Assembly: GCF_902859745.1 (NCBI RefSeq)
Contig: NZ_CADIJW010000015.1
Location: 52,940-116,939 of the forward strand
Direction: 5' to 3'
Length of the DNA stretch: 64,000 nucleotides
From: Achromobacter dolens
GTDB taxonomy: Bacteria > Pseudomonadota > Gammaproteobacteria > Burkholderiales > Burkholderiaceae_B
Numbering within the stretch: position 1 is the first letter of the stretch; every line of letters begins with the position of its first letter. Positions 25,819 to 36,175 of this stretch are shown here, piece after piece. A model generated the notes under the pieces. It saw nothing but the letters and a program-made list of their open reading frames with translations. It was not told the origin of the DNA and ran no database searches. Made by a program: the position numbers and the translations under genes.

Positions 25819-27120
25819 TCAGCGCAACCAGGGCGCCAGCGCGTCCATCGTCCGCGCCGTGGCGCCGGCGTGGCTGGCGAACCAGGCGCGCGCCGCGTCC
25901 CCGGCCGCCCGCCTGGCCGCAGGGTCGGCCACCAGCGCCAGCGCGGCCCGCACGGCCTGCTCCGGGTCCGGCTGGCGCTGCGCGGCGCCGGCCTCGATGG
26001 CATCGCTGGCCGCCTGCTGGAAATTGAATGTGTGCGGCCCGACGATCACCGGCACGCCCGCGGCGCAGGCCTCGATCAGGTTCTGGCCGCCCAGCGGGGC
26101 AAAGCTGCCCGCCACCACCGCCACGTCCGCGGCGGCGTAGTAGAAAGCCATTTCCCCCAGCGTGTCGCCCAACAGCACCGCCGTCTCCGGACCGGGCGCC
26201 TGCCCCGACGACCGCCGCACGTGGGCTAGGCCGGCCTGCGCCAGCAGCGCGGCGGCCTCGTCGAAACGCTGCGGATGGCGCGGAATCAACAGGAACAGCG
26301 GCCCGCCGGGCATGGCGGCATGGCGCTTGACCGCCTCGATGAACGGCGCATCCTCACCTTCGCGTGTGCTCGCCAGGGCGATCACCGGCCGGCCCAAACG
26401 GGCGCGCCAGGCCTGTCCCGCCTCGACCTGCGCCGCAGGCAAGGACAGATCGAACTTCAGATTGCCGGTCACGGTAGGGTGCGGCGCGCCGGCCTCGGCC
26501 AGCCGCCGGGCATCCGGCGCCGTCTGCGCCAGCACCCGATCCAGCCCCGCCAGCGCCTCGCGCATGACCCTGCCCAGGCGACCTGCCTGTCGCAGCGACG
26601 ATTCCGAAAACCGCGCGCTCACCAGCGCCATCGGCAGCTCCGCGCGCCGCGCCGCGGCCAGCAGGTTGGGCCAGATCTCGCGCTCGATCAAAATGCCGCA
26701 GCGGGGCGCGGCGGCGGCCAGGAACCGCCGCGTGGCGCCCGGAAAATCGTAGGGCAGCCAGGCCTGGCGCAATTGCCCGCGGGCGATGGCGTCCGCGAAC
26801 AGGCGCGCGCCCTCGGCCCGACCCGTGGCGGTGATATGGGTCAGCAGCACAGGCAGGCCGCGATCCAGCAGGGCTTGCAACAGCGGCTGCGCGGCGCGCG
26901 TCTCTCCCAGGCTGACGGCGTGGACCCAGACCGGCGCTTGCGTCGTTCCGGCGGCCGCGGTCGCGCCACCAGCCTCGGCCCGGCCCGACGCGGCCCGACC
27001 AAACCGCTCCGGCGAGAAGATCTGCCATTCACCGCCGGCGCGCTTGGCGCGGCGGGCCATCCATAGCCAGACCAGGGGGGCCAGCGCCCGCAGCCCCAGC
27101 GTGTAGACGGTGCGGTTCAT
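25819..27120 (-). CDS. waaA: 3-deoxy-D-manno-octulosonic acid (Kdo) transferase
   Basis: A 433-residue GT30 glycosyltransferase that adds Kdo to lipid IVA at the inner membrane. It has an N-terminal membrane anchor, WVHAVSLGETRAAQPLL (acceptor-binding motif), VSARFSESSLRQAGR, ALASTREGEDAPFI and the C-terminal GGQNLIEACAAGVPVIVGPHTFNF nucleotide-sugar motif. The residue E in SLGE is the catalytic base in the family. There is an Ala/Gly-rich insertion at about 45-65. Its start codon shares one base with the waaC stop (27120). Confidence 0.94.
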   Translation of the reverse strand: MNRTVYTLGLRALAPLVWLWMARRAKRAGGEWQIFSPERFGRAASGRAEAGGATAAAGTTQAPVWVHAVSLGETRAAQPLLQALLDRGLPVLLTHITATGRAEGARLFADAIARGQLRQAWLPYDFPGATRRFLAAAAPRCGILIEREIWPNLLAAARRAELPMALVSARFSESSLRQAGRLGRVMREALAGLDRVLAQTAPDARRLAEAGAPHPTVTGNLKFDLSLPAAQVEAGQAWRARLGRPVIALASTREGEDAPFIEAVKRHAAMPGGPLFLLIPRHPQRFDEAAALLAQAGLAHVRRSSGQAPGPETAVLLGDTLGEMAFYYAAADVAVVAGSFAPLGGQNLIEACAAGVPVIVGPHTFNFQQAASDAIEAGAAQRQPDPEQAVRAALALVADPAARRAAGDAARAWFASHAGATARTMDALAPWLR

Positions 27121-28169
27121 CAGCGCGCGGCCAGCGCCTGCTCCACCGACGCCATGACCGCCTCGCGCGAGGGCGAGGCGCCGCGATCGCCGAGACTGGC
27201 CGTGTAATTCGAGCCGACCAGGGGCGTGCGCACGGGGGTGGACGCGCGATAGATGCCGATGGTGGGACGGCCGAGCGCCGCCGACAGATGGGTCAGGCCG
27301 CTGTCCAGCCCGACCATCAGGCGCGCGCCTGCCAGCAGCCGCGCCACCGACGTCAGGTCCATGCGCGGCATGACTTCGACGTCTTCCATGCCCGCGACCA
27401 GTAGCCGGGCACGCTCGGCTTCCTGGTCGTTGCCCGCCAGCAGCTTGAGCGCACAGCCGGCGTCACGCAGGCGCCGGAACACGGCGCGCCAATCGTCCTC
27501 GGGCCAGAGCTTGTCGTCACGGCTGGCCGACGGCATGATCACGGCGTAGCCGCGGTCGTTGTCCAGGTGATGCAGGCGAGGCAATTCGGTGGCATCCAAC
27601 CCGCCGGCGGACACCTCGTGCACTGAATCGGCGGCGCCGTCGCGGCCCTGGGCCGCCTGCCGCGAAAACGCCTGCAGGCCGAAATCCGGCTGGCCGCCGT
27701 ACTGGTAACCAAATGTCAATGACGCCAGTTTGCGCTGGCGAATCACCGCCGGCTGCCAGAATTCGACGCGGTGGCGCACGTTATAGAACAGCGATGCCAG
27801 GGGCTCGCGGGCCGATCGCCAATCCAGCCCATGCCGCACCCCCCGCGCCTGGCGCACCAGCCACGCGGACTTCAGCAGCGCCTGCATGTCCAGCACGATG
27901 TCGTATTGCTTGGACCGCAACCGCTCCCGCAGCGCCTTGCGCTCGGCGCGTACCTGGCCCGACCACCAGGCCTTGCGCCAGCGCCGGTGGGCCACCTTGA
28001 TGACCTCCTTGACCGCGGGATGCCAGGCGGGGATTTCGGCGAAAGCTTCTTCGGCGATCCAGTCGATCTCGGCGTCCGGCACGTGGCGGGCGATGTCGGA
28101 AATGGCGGGCAGCATGTGCACCAGATCGCCTAATGAGGACGTACGGACAATGAGAATGCGAGTTGGCAT
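27120..28169 (-). CDS. waaC: Lipopolysaccharide heptosyltransferase I
   Basis: A 349-residue GT9 enzyme that adds the first heptose to Kdo. It starts MPTRILIVRTSSLGDLVHMLPAI (the GDLVH motif is the family hallmark), has MPSASRDDKLWPEDDW, and ends with MVGLDSGLTHLSAALGRPTIGIYRAS. The ATG at 28169 is preferred because the upstream in-frame extension lacks family features. With waaA it forms a two-gene inner-core unit transcribed away from the wlb cluster. Confidence 0.93.
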   Translation of the reverse strand: MPTRILIVRTSSLGDLVHMLPAISDIARHVPDAEIDWIAEEAFAEIPAWHPAVKEVIKVAHRRWRKAWWSGQVRAERKALRERLRSKQYDIVLDMQALLKSAWLVRQARGVRHGLDWRSAREPLASLFYNVRHRVEFWQPAVIRQRKLASLTFGYQYGGQPDFGLQAFSRQAAQGRDGAADSVHEVSAGGLDATELPRLHHLDNDRGYAVIMPSASRDDKLWPEDDWRAVFRRLRDAGCALKLLAGNDQEAERARLLVAGMEDVEVMPRMDLTSVARLLAGARLMVGLDSGLTHLSAALGRPTIGIYRASTPVRTPLVGSNYTASLGDRGASPSREAVMASVEQALAAR

Positions 28170-28212
28170 CGATTGGAAATGGCGGATTATGCGCTCGTGC
28201 CCCCGTCCGGTC

Positions 28213-28232
28213 TTCAAGTATTATTACGCTCT
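28213..28232 (+). repeat. 20-bp element upstream of wlbA (copy 1 of 2)
   Basis: TTCAAGTATTATTACGCTCT lies 60 bp before the wlbA ATG. A copy differing at one base (TTCAAGTATCATTACGCTCT) lies before wlbD at 40735-40754. The AT-rich core with TATTAT could be a -10 region. It may be a shared regulatory element or a trace of duplication. Confidence 0.7.
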
Positions 28233-28292
28233 ATTCCGGGAGGGGCTGTCGAATTATCCCGGCAATTTACAACAAAACAACCTCTTCTCCCG

Positions 28293-29345
28293 ATGACCGC
28301 TAATCCAGTTACCGACCGCAAGGTCCGTTTCGCCCTGGTAGGGTGTGGGCGCATTTCCAAGAACCATATCGGTGCGATTGCGCAGCACAGCGACCGCGCC
28401 GAGCTCGTGGATGTCTGTGACACCAATCCCGCGGCCCTCAAAGCCGCCGCGGAAGCTACCGGCGCCCGTCCATTTTCGTCCCTGACAGAAATGCTGGCGC
28501 ATACCACCGCCGATGCGGTCATCCTGGCCACCCCGTCAGGCCTGCACCCGTGGCAGGCGATCGAAGTGGCGCAGTCCGGCCGTCACGTCGTCAGTGAAAA
28601 ACCCATGGCAACCCGCTGGGAAGATGGCAAGCGCATGGTCAAGGCATGCGATGAAGCTGGCGTGCGCCTCTTTGTCGTCAAGCAGAACCGCCGCAATGCC
28701 ACGCTGCAACTGCTCAAGAAGGCCATCGAGAATGGCCGCTTCGGCCGTATCTATATGGTGACGGTCAACGTTTTCTGGACCCGCCCCCAAGACTATTACG
28801 ATGCCGCCCGCTGGCGCGGCAAGTGGGAGTGGGATGGCGGCGCCTTCATGAACCAGGCAAGCCATTACGTCGACCTGCTCGATTGGCTGGTGGGTCCCGT
28901 TGAAAGCGTGTACGCCTACACCGCCACGCTGGCTCGCCGCATCGAAGCCGAAGACACCGGCGTGGCCGCGATCCGCTGGCGCCATGGCGCCATGGGCTCG
29001 ATCAACGTCACCATGCTGACCTACCCGCAGAACCTGGAAGGCTCTATCACGATCCTGGGCGAGAAGGGCACCGTGCGGGTCGGCGGCGTGGCCGTCAACC
29101 GCATCGACGAGTGGAAGTTCGCCGACGAGCATCCCGACGACGCCAAGATCCGCGAAGCCAATTACGAGACCACCTCGGTCTACGGTTTTGGTCACCCGCT
29201 GTACTACGATAACGTCATCCGCGTGCTGCGCGGTGAATGCGAACCCGAAACCGACGGACGCGAAGGCCTGCAATCGCTCGCGCTGCTGACCGCCATCTAC
29301 CGTTCCGCGCGCGATGGCCTGCGCGTGCCGCTACCGCTGGATTGA
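28293..29345 (+). CDS. wlbA: UDP-N-acetyl-glucosaminuronate 3-dehydrogenase (WlbA)
   Basis: A 350-residue Gfo/Idh/MocA-family oxidoreductase. The Rossmann motif [10 protein letters not shown] lies near residue 17, and SEKPMA near 100 carries the conserved Glu-Lys-Pro; [11 protein letters not shown] and [15 protein letters not shown] follow. WlbA oxidises C3 of UDP-GlcNAcA, the first step toward 2,3-diacetamido-2,3-dideoxy-mannuronic acid of the Bordetella band-A trisaccharide. I start at the ATG at 28293, where the dinucleotide fold begins soon after. It opens a plus-strand operon with wlbB 5 bp downstream. Confidence 0.93.
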   Translation: MTANPVTDRKVRFALVGCGRISKNHIGAIAQHSDRAELVDVCDTNPAALKAAAEATGARPFSSLTEMLAHTTADAVILATPSGLHPWQAIEVAQSGRHVVSEKPMATRWEDGKRMVKACDEAGVRLFVVKQNRRNATLQLLKKAIENGRFGRIYMVTVNVFWTRPQDYYDAARWRGKWEWDGGAFMNQASHYVDLLDWLVGPVESVYAYTATLARRIEAEDTGVAAIRWRHGAMGSINVTMLTYPQNLEGSITILGEKGTVRVGGVAVNRIDEWKFADEHPDDAKIREANYETTSVYGFGHPLYYDNVIRVLRGECEPETDGREGLQSLALLTAIYRSARDGLRVPLPLD

Positions 29346-29350
29346 GCATC

Positions 29351-29920
29351 ATGAGCATCCATTCCACCGCCATCGTTGACGACGGCGCACAGATCGGCGC
29401 CGGCACCCGCGTCTGGCACTGGGTCCACGTATCGGGCGGCGCCGTCATCGGCGACGCCTGTTCGCTGGGCCAGAACGTCTACGTCGGCAACCGCGTCAAG
29501 ATCGGCAACCGCGTCAAGATCCAGAACAACGTCTCGGTCTACGACAACGTGACGCTCGAAGATGACGTGTTCTGCGGCCCCAGCATGGTGTTCACGAACG
29601 TGTACAACCCGCGCGCAGCCATCGAACGCAAGAACGAATACCGCGATACGGTCGTGCGCCAAGGCGCCACGCTGGGCGCAAACTGCACCATCGTGTGCGG
29701 CTCGACAGTCGGTCGCTACGCCTTCGTCGGCGCCGGCGCCGTGGTCAACCGCGACGTACCCGACTTTGCCCTGGTCGTGGGCGTGCCCGCCCGCCAGATC
29801 GGCTGGATGAGCCGCCACGGCGAACAACTGGACTTGCCGCTGACTGGCGACGGGCAGACCACCTGCCCGGCGACCGGCGACCAATACGTACTCAAAGACG
29901 GCGTCTGCCAACTGGTGTGA
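29351..29920 (+). CDS. wlbB: UDP-2-acetamido-3-amino-glucuronate N-acetyltransferase (WlbB)
   Basis: A 189-residue left-handed beta-helix acetyltransferase with hexapeptide repeats from about residue 10 to 140 ([36 protein letters not shown]) and the family segment [19 protein letters not shown]. It acetylates the 3-amino group made by WlbC. The ATG at 29351 is set by spacing after wlbA and the start of the helix. It ends with a short cysteine-containing tail ([18 protein letters not shown]), typical of WlbB homologues. Confidence 0.93.
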   Translation: MSIHSTAIVDDGAQIGAGTRVWHWVHVSGGAVIGDACSLGQNVYVGNRVKIGNRVKIQNNVSVYDNVTLEDDVFCGPSMVFTNVYNPRAAIERKNEYRDTVVRQGATLGANCTIVCGSTVGRYAFVGAGAVVNRDVPDFALVVGVPARQIGWMSRHGEQLDLPLTGDGQTTCPATGDQYVLKDGVCQLV

Positions 29921-29926
29921 GACAAC

Positions 29927-31027
29927 ATGCAATTCATTGACCTGAAGAAGCAATACCAAGTCCTGCGCGACCCGATCAATGCACGTATCCAGGCCGTGCT
30001 GGATCATGGCCAGTACATCATGGGTCCCGAGGTCAAGGAGCTGGAAACCGCGCTGTGCGGCTATACGGGCGCCAAGCATTGCATCACGGTCGCCTCCGGC
30101 ACCGAAGCGCTGCTGATCGCGCTGATGGCCCTGGGCGTGAAGGCCGGCGACGAAGTCATCACCACCTCGTTCACGTTCGTGGCGACGGCGGAAGTCATTG
30201 TGCTGCTGGGCGCCGTGCCGGTGTTCGTGGACGTCGAACCCGACACGTGCAACATCAAGGTTTCGGAAATCGAGGCCAAGATCACACCCCGCACCAAGGC
30301 CATCATCCCGGTATCGCTGTACGGCCAGTGCGGCGACATGGACGAGGTCAATGCCATCGCCGACAAGCACGGCATCACCGTCATCGAAGACGCCGCGCAA
30401 AGCTTCGGCGCCACCTACAAAGGCAAGAAAAGCTGTAATTTGTCCAAGATCGGCTGCACCAGTTTCTTCCCGAGCAAGCCCCTGGGCTGCTACGGCGACG
30501 GGGGTGCGCTGTTCACCAACGACGACGCGCTGGCCCAGGCCATGCGCGAAATCCGCGTGCATGGCCAGTCGGCCCGCTATTACCACACCCGCATCGGGGT
30601 GGGTGGCCGCATGGACACGCTGCAATGCGCCGTGGTGCTGGGCAAGCTGGAACGCTTCGAATGGGAAGTGGAACAGCGCATCAAGATCGGCGCGCGCTAC
30701 CAGCAGTTGCTGGCCGACCTGCCGGGCGGTGCCCGCACGGTCACGGTGCGTCCGGATCGCGACAGTGTCTGGGCCCAGTTCACGGTCATGGTGCCCAATC
30801 GCGAAGCCGTGATCGCGCACCTGAAGGAAGCCGGCATCCCGACTGCAATCCACTACCCGCGGCCCATCCACGCTCAACCGGCCTATGCCGCATTCGCCGC
30901 GGCCGAAGGCGCCACGCCGGTGTCCGACACCCTCGCCGCCACCGTCATGAGCCTGCCGATGCACCCGGACCTGGATGAAGCGACCCAGGATCAGATCGTC
31001 GCCGCGCTGCGCGCAGCACTGGGCTGA
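29927..31027 (+). CDS. wlbC: UDP-2-acetamido-2-deoxy-3-oxo-glucuronate aminotransferase (WlbC)
   Basis: A 366-residue DegT/DnrJ/EryC1 PLP aminotransferase. The PLP lysine is K184 in SFFPSKPLGCYGDGG; VIEDAAQSFGATYKGKK precedes it and the substrate loop RIGVGGRMDTLQ follows. It installs the 3-amino group in the WlbA-B-C-D pathway. It begins 6 bp after wlbB. wlbD, expected next in Bordetella, is absent here and lies about 10 kb downstream. Confidence 0.94.
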   Translation: MQFIDLKKQYQVLRDPINARIQAVLDHGQYIMGPEVKELETALCGYTGAKHCITVASGTEALLIALMALGVKAGDEVITTSFTFVATAEVIVLLGAVPVFVDVEPDTCNIKVSEIEAKITPRTKAIIPVSLYGQCGDMDEVNAIADKHGITVIEDAAQSFGATYKGKKSCNLSKIGCTSFFPSKPLGCYGDGGALFTNDDALAQAMREIRVHGQSARYYHTRIGVGGRMDTLQCAVVLGKLERFEWEVEQRIKIGARYQQLLADLPGGARTVTVRPDRDSVWAQFTVMVPNREAVIAHLKEAGIPTAIHYPRPIHAQPAYAAFAAAEGATPVSDTLAATVMSLPMHPDLDEATQDQIVAALRAALG

Positions 31028-31109
31028 TGTCCTGCTGGCACGGTGCCCACCGCGGCGCCGTGCCAGACACACCGCCACATCCCTGGCGGCGACACGCTAC
31101 GATGTCGGC

Positions 31110-32369
31110 ATGAATATCCTGCTTATCAACCATTACGCCGGTTCGCCCCGGCACGGAATGGAATTCCGGCCGTATTATCTGGCCCGCGAATGGGTGCGAC
31201 AAGGCCATCGCGTCACCATCGTCGCCAGCAGCGTCTCGCACCTGCGCCAGCAGAATCCCGCCGTTTCATCCCCCGTCACACGTGAACAGATCGACGGCGT
31301 CGATTATCTCTGGTTGCGCACCCGCCCCTACGCCGGCAATGGCGCCAAGCGCCTGCTCAATATGCTGCAGTTCACGGCAAAGGTCCGCGGCATGGCTCGC
31401 GAACTGGCCGCGGACCTTCCCGATGTCGTCATCGCCTCGTCGACCTATCCCTATGACATCTGGCCCGCCGCGAAAATCGCCCGCATCGCCGGGGCCAAAC
31501 TCGTCTACGAAGTCCATGACCTCTGGCCATTGACGCCGCGGCTGCTGGGCGGCTTTTCCGAACGGCATCCCATGATCTTCTCCATGCAGTTGGCGGAGGA
31601 CTACGCCTGCCGGCATGCCGACAAGGTCATCTCCCTGTTGCCTGGCACCGCGCCGCATCTGCAAGGCCGCGGCATGGCCCCGGACAAGTTCGGCTACATC
31701 CCCAACGGATTCGATCCCGCCGAAACTGCTCGTGCGCTGCCTCCCCCCGTCGAAGCGCGCATCACCGAATTCACGCGCCAGTTCAAGGCCACCTGCGTCT
31801 ATGCCGGGGGCCACGCGGTATCGAATGCGCTGGGTCCGATGATCGAGGCCGCGGCAAGACCGGAATCCGCGGACGTGGGATACCTGCTGGTCGGCAAAGG
31901 CGTAGAGAAGGCACGCTTGATGCAGCGGGCTCAATCATTGGGCCTGAAGAACATCCTGTTCCTGGATCCGGTGGAAAAACCCACGATCCCGACCCTGCTG
32001 TCCCTCGCTGACATTGCCTACATCGGTTGGCACGACAGCCCGCTCTACCAGTTCGGGACCAGCCCCAACAAATTGTTCGACTACATGCTGGCGGGACTGC
32101 CCGTCGTTCACGCCACGAGTTCCCCTTACGACCTGGTGAGCGACGCGGATTGCGGTATCAGCGTCCCCGCGGATGACGTGCCGGCCATCGCCGGCGCAAT
32201 CAGCGACCTGGCCAACTTACCAAAAACTGAACGTCAAGCATTGGGGGCACGTGGAAAGGCCTTTGTGCAGCAACGCCACAGCTACCCCTTCCTGGCCCGC
32301 CAATTCCTCGAGTCGCTTGGCGATGCCGTGCATGGCTCCACTACAATCCCGGCTTCGCAACGTCCTTAG
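31110..32369 (+). CDS. wlbE: Glycosyltransferase family 4 (WlbE)
   Basis: A 419-residue GT-B glycosyltransferase of the WbuB/WbnE-like group. It starts [28 protein letters not shown] and has [29 protein letters not shown] and the C-terminal donor-site region [21 protein letters not shown] with an acidic context. In Bordetella WlbE is the transferase proposed to add one sugar of the band-A trisaccharide. The 82 bp gap from wlbC is where wlbD would normally be encoded. The start at 31110 begins the first beta strand. Confidence 0.88.
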   Translation: MNILLINHYAGSPRHGMEFRPYYLAREWVRQGHRVTIVASSVSHLRQQNPAVSSPVTREQIDGVDYLWLRTRPYAGNGAKRLLNMLQFTAKVRGMARELAADLPDVVIASSTYPYDIWPAAKIARIAGAKLVYEVHDLWPLTPRLLGGFSERHPMIFSMQLAEDYACRHADKVISLLPGTAPHLQGRGMAPDKFGYIPNGFDPAETARALPPPVEARITEFTRQFKATCVYAGGHAVSNALGPMIEAAARPESADVGYLLVGKGVEKARLMQRAQSLGLKNILFLDPVEKPTIPTLLSLADIAYIGWHDSPLYQFGTSPNKLFDYMLAGLPVVHATSSPYDLVSDADCGISVPADDVPAIAGAISDLANLPKTERQALGARGKAFVQQRHSYPFLARQFLESLGDAVHGSTTIPASQRP

Positions 32370-32385
32370 CCGCCAGGCCACGAAC

Positions 32386-33564
32386 ATGTCTTTCATTCCC
32401 TTCGCACTACCTGACATTGGCGACGCCGAAATCACGGCCGTCACTGAAGCCATGAAGTCGGGGTGGCTCACTACGGGGCCCAACGCCCGAGCGTTCGAGC
32501 AGGAATTCGCGGCCTTCATCGGCAGTGGCGTGGAAGCCGTGGCGGTGAACTCGGCAACCGCCGGCCTGCACCTGGCCCTGGAAGCCATCGGCGTGGGCGA
32601 GGGCGACGAAGTCATCACCACCACCCACACCTTTACCGCCAGCGCCGAAGTTGCCCGGTACCTGGGGGCTGAACCCATACTGGTGGATATCGATCCTGAT
32701 ACCTTTTGTGTCAGCCCTGAGGCCGTGGAACGCGCCATCACGCCGCGCACCAAGGCGATCATCCCGGTGCACTACGGCGGCCTGTCCTGTGACATGACCG
32801 CCATCCTCGACATCGCCCGCCGGCACGGACTGCGCGTCATCGAAGACGCGGCACACGCCCTGCCCTGCACGTGGAAAGGCGAACTGATCGGTAGCCTGGC
32901 CAGCGACATCACTGTCTACAGTTTCTACGCCACCAAGACCCTTGCCACCGGCGAGGGCGGCATGGTGGTCACGCGCGATCCCGCGCTGGCCAAGCGCTGC
33001 CGTGTCATGCGGCTGCATGGCATCGATCGCGATGCCTTCGACCGCTTCACTTCGAAGAAGCCGGCGTGGTACTACGAGATCGTGGCTCCTGGGTTCAAGT
33101 ACAACCTGCCGGACACCGCCGCCGCGATGGGCCGCGTGCAGCTGGCGCGGGTGCGAGAAATGCGCGACCGCCGCGCCGACATCGCTGCACGATACGACAA
33201 CGCATTCGCCGATCTGCCGCTTACCTTGCCGCCAAGTCCCGAACGGCTGGCCGCCCGCGGCTACGACGTCAACGACACACACGCTTGGCATCTGTATGTA
33301 TTGCGCCTGTCTGCGGATGCGCCGATCGGCCGGGACGATTTCATCCTGAACATGACGGAAGCCGGCGTCGGTTGCAGCGTGCACTACGTACCGTTGCATC
33401 TGCAGCCCTATTGGCGTGACCGCTACGGCCTTCAGCCCGGCATGTTTCCGCATTCGCAGCAGGCCTACGAATGCATGGTGAGCCTGCCGATCTATTCACG
33501 CATGACCGATGATGAAGTCGAGCGTGTCGTCAGTGCCGTCGAGACGCTGCTTCGCCGCCGATGA
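32386..33564 (+). CDS. wlbF: UDP-4-keto-6-deoxy-sugar aminotransferase (WlbF)
   Basis: A 392-residue DegT/DnrJ/EryC1 aminotransferase. The PLP lysine is K184 in [15 protein letters not shown], with [15 protein letters not shown] before it and [14 protein letters not shown] after. It is distinct from WlbC and resembles PglE/PerA-type enzymes that aminate a 4-keto sugar. Paired with the WlbL dehydratase it should give a 4-amino-4,6-dideoxy-HexNAc precursor of the FucNAc4N-type residue. Its stop overlaps the wlbG start (ATGA). Confidence 0.92.
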   Translation: MSFIPFALPDIGDAEITAVTEAMKSGWLTTGPNARAFEQEFAAFIGSGVEAVAVNSATAGLHLALEAIGVGEGDEVITTTHTFTASAEVARYLGAEPILVDIDPDTFCVSPEAVERAITPRTKAIIPVHYGGLSCDMTAILDIARRHGLRVIEDAAHALPCTWKGELIGSLASDITVYSFYATKTLATGEGGMVVTRDPALAKRCRVMRLHGIDRDAFDRFTSKKPAWYYEIVAPGFKYNLPDTAAAMGRVQLARVREMRDRRADIAARYDNAFADLPLTLPPSPERLAARGYDVNDTHAWHLYVLRLSADAPIGRDDFILNMTEAGVGCSVHYVPLHLQPYWRDRYGLQPGMFPHSQQAYECMVSLPIYSRMTDDEVERVVSAVETLLRRR

Positions 33565-34154
33565 AACGGTTGTTCGACTTCGTCGTTTCACTGCTGGGCC
33601 TGATCGTCCTGTCGCCCCTGTTCCTGATCATCGCGGCGGCCATCAAGCGCGACTCGCCCGGTCCGGTGTTTTTCCGCCAGGTGCGTGTGGGCAAGGACGG
33701 CCGGACCTTCCGGATACACAAGTTTCGCAGCATGGCGGTCAACACCGCCGGCAATTCGAAAGAGATCACCGTTGGGGGTGACGCGCGCATCACGCGCACG
33801 GGAGCCTGGATCCGCCACTGGAAGCTGGATGAACTGCCCCAGCTCATCGACGTACTGGCCGGCAGCATGAGCGTGGTGGGCCCACGTCCTGAAGTGCCCC
33901 GGTATGTCGAGCTCTATCCCGAGGAGCAACGGCGCATCGTGCTGTCAGTGAAACCAGGCATTACCGACTTGGCATCCATCCAGTTCCGGCATGAGAACGA
34001 GCTGCTGGCGCAAGCCAGCGATCCGGAACAGGCTTACCGCGAACAGATCCTGCCCGAAAAGCTGCGGCTCCAGAGCGAATATGTGCGCACGCGCTCCTTC
34101 ATCGGCGACATGAAAATCCTGGTCGCGACTTTCGCCGCCATTCTCAGGCGGTGA
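33561..34154 (+). CDS. wlbG: Initiating sugar-phosphate transferase (WlbG, PglC-like)
   Basis: A 197-residue minimal polyprenyl-phosphate sugar-1-phosphate transferase. It has an N-terminal re-entrant hydrophobic segment ([22 protein letters not shown]), then [27 protein letters not shown], the acidic [13 protein letters not shown] pair and [13 protein letters not shown]. All are hallmarks of monotopic PglC-type enzymes. It probably loads the first sugar of the trisaccharide on undecaprenyl phosphate. It overlaps wlbF by 4 bp. Confidence 0.92.
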   Translation: MKRLFDFVVSLLGLIVLSPLFLIIAAAIKRDSPGPVFFRQVRVGKDGRTFRIHKFRSMAVNTAGNSKEITVGGDARITRTGAWIRHWKLDELPQLIDVLAGSMSVVGPRPEVPRYVELYPEEQRRIVLSVKPGITDLASIQFRHENELLAQASDPEQAYREQILPEKLRLQSEYVRTRSFIGDMKILVATFAAILRR

Positions 34155-34254
34155 ATATGTGTCCGAACACGTGTGCCCATCACGAAATCGGACGCATTGA
34201 TACACATTGATTCAGTCCGAGAAACGCGGTCGAAATAATGGCTGTGTTAGGCTG

Positions 34255-34284
34255 TTGCTAGACTGCCGTCTGACTCAATATATA
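34255..34284 (+). promoter_or_regulatory. Candidate sigma-70 promoter upstream of wlbH
   Basis: TTGCTA (34255-34260) and TATATA (34279-34284) are separated by 18 bp in the AT-rich 213-bp gap between wlbG and wlbH. This would place transcription start about 75 bp before the wlbH ATG. Found by eye. Confidence 0.4.
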
Positions 34285-34367
34285 TAAAAACCGGCATCAG
34301 ATTGACTATCCATTCCGAACCCCCGTCCGCGGTAACTACTGCAGTCCAGACCGGCATCGCTTCACCT

Positions 34368-35477
34368 ATGAGAGTCGCGCTTTTGGGTGCGACGCGAAGC
34401 ATACATACCGTACGATGGGCCAATGGCCTGAGCGCACGCGGCCACGAGGTGCACCTGCTGTCGCTTGACGCCCCTTCCTCGGACATCGCGCCGGCAGTCC
34501 ATCAGCACAAATTACCCTGCGGTGCCCCCTGGGGATACTTCCTGGCTGTTTTCAAGCTGCGACAACTGCTCTGCCGGATCAAGCCCGACCTGCTCAACAC
34601 CCACTATGCGACCGGCTACGGCCTGCTGGCTCGACTGTCGGGCTTCCTGCCTAACCTGCTGTCGGCCTGGGGCAGCGATATCTACGACTTCCCGAACAAG
34701 AGCCGCTGGCACCATGCCGTACTGGGCAAGACCCTGGACCGCGCAACGGCGCTCGGTGCGACCAGCCACGCCATGGCGATTAAAATGCGTGAGCTGTCCA
34801 GCACCCCCATTTTTGTCACGCCCTTCGGCATCGACGAGCACCAATTCACACCCAAGCTTGTAAGAAATCCGTCAGACCATATTGTCATCGGCACGGTGAA
34901 GACACTGGAGGCGATTTATGGGATCGACACCTTGATCCAGGCGTTCGCAAAGCTCAAGGGCAGGCTTGCCATGGCGCACCCCGATCTGGCTGATCGGCTG
35001 ATGCTGAGGATCTATGGCGGTGGGAGCCAGTTCCACATGCTTGCAAAGATGGCTGAAAGCCTCGGGCTCACGGACTGCGTCGAACTCAAGGGGCAGATTC
35101 CGCATGCCGACGTACCGTCCGCGCTGGACCAACTGGACATTTATGTCGCGTTGAGCCGCCGCGATAGTTTCGGGGTAGCAATTCTGGAAGCCTGCTCGAG
35201 CGGACTGCCTGTCGTCGTGTCCGACGCGGATGGCCCCGCCGAGGTCGTGCTCGATGGCGTGACGGGTTTCGTCGTGCCGATCGAAGATGCCGATGCCGCC
35301 GCCTACAAACTCGAAACCCTCGTACTGGATGCGCCATTGCGGGCACGGATGGGGGCGGCCGGCCGCGAGCGCGTGCGCGGCCGCTACAGTTGGGATCATA
35401 GCCTCGACCTGATGCAGCAGGCCTACCGGGAAACCTTGCGCATCCATCACGGCTCCACGGCGCACGGCGCGTCATGA
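34368..35477 (+). CDS. wlbH: Glycosyltransferase family 4 (WlbH)
   Basis: A 369-residue GT-B glycosyltransferase. It begins MRVALLGATRSIHTVRWANGLSARGHEVHLLS, has LNTHYATGYGLLARLSGF and LLSAWGSDIYDFP, and a C-terminal donor site SFGVAILEACSSGLPVVVSDADGPAEVV with the E-x7-E motif. I use the ATG at 34368, where the Rossmann strand starts; a TTG-initiated form from 34302 would add 22 unconserved residues. It overlaps the next gene by 4 bp. Confidence 0.88.
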   Translation: MRVALLGATRSIHTVRWANGLSARGHEVHLLSLDAPSSDIAPAVHQHKLPCGAPWGYFLAVFKLRQLLCRIKPDLLNTHYATGYGLLARLSGFLPNLLSAWGSDIYDFPNKSRWHHAVLGKTLDRATALGATSHAMAIKMRELSSTPIFVTPFGIDEHQFTPKLVRNPSDHIVIGTVKTLEAIYGIDTLIQAFAKLKGRLAMAHPDLADRLMLRIYGGGSQFHMLAKMAESLGLTDCVELKGQIPHADVPSALDQLDIYVALSRRDSFGVAILEACSSGLPVVVSDADGPAEVVLDGVTGFVVPIEDADAAAYKLETLVLDAPLRARMGAAGRERVRGRYSWDHSLDLMQQAYRETLRIHHGSTAHGAS

Positions 35478-36175
35478 CGCTGCTCATCGTCCTCGTCATC
35501 CTGAGCTTCTCGACCATCCACCTGCTCGAGTACCTCAGCTATTACGCCCGCATCGCCGGCCGGCTTGCGGGCAAGCCGGTCACGGGGTACGCCGTTCAGA
35601 ACGCCACAACCACGATCACGCGATTCTTCTATCTGGCGCTGATGCCCCTGCTGGGATTCCTGATAGACAAGCAGATCCCGGTTGTCACCTACCAGATGAT
35701 GGGACTGGGCGCGCTGGCCGGCGCCACGGCACTCTCGCTGCTCGCATTCTTCATCCGTTTCCACTGGATCACCTTGCTGGCGAACTTCATCCAGCGGCGC
35801 AGCCGAAAACCTAAGCTGCGCAGCATAGACGTACGCAAGCAACTGGAAACACCCTCCAGGTTCCCTCGCAAGCGCATCATCGTACTGGCGGCGGCAGTAT
35901 TCCTCTGTTATGCGGTTGGCGTGCTCGTGTCGTATTACTTTGCGCTGGTGTTCCACGACTACCGCAGCACCATTTCGCAACTCTCCGGCATCGTGAACGG
36001 ATTCGCCACCGTGCTGCTCACGTTCGTGCTCGAGCCGCGCATCGCCACGATCGTGGACGACCATCCCACCCACGACGTCTACCATGCGGTGCAGGCCATG
36101 CTGACGGGCCGCCTGCTGGCAGTCGGCATCTTGGCGCCAACGCTGTTCTGGAGCCTGGGCAATGCGCTGGGCTGA
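35474..36175 (+). CDS. Amj-like (DUF2837) membrane protein, candidate lipid-linked saccharide flippase
   Basis: A 233-residue protein with about six hydrophobic segments. It starts MTLLIVLVILSFSTIHLLEYLSYYARIAG and contains AVQNATTTITRFFYLALMPLLGFLIDKQI, which resembles the Amj family (alternate MurJ), a lipid II flippase found first in Bacillus. No Wzx-type flippase is visible in the wlb cluster. A natural hypothesis is that this protein flips the undecaprenyl-linked trisaccharide. It overlaps wlbH and the next gene. It may correspond to one of the wlbI-K products; I do not assign a letter. Confidence 0.6.
   Translation: MTLLIVLVILSFSTIHLLEYLSYYARIAGRLAGKPVTGYAVQNATTTITRFFYLALMPLLGFLIDKQIPVVTYQMMGLGALAGATALSLLAFFIRFHWITLLANFIQRRSRKPKLRSIDVRKQLETPSRFPRKRIIVLAAAVFLCYAVGVLVSYYFALVFHDYRSTISQLSGIVNGFATVLLTFVLEPRIATIVDDHPTHDVYHAVQAMLTGRLLAVGILAPTLFWSLGNALG

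Noticed and set aside
29297-31078. A 593-codon minus-strand open frame
   Set aside because: It is the antisense shadow of wlbB and wlbC, whose motifs are unambiguous.
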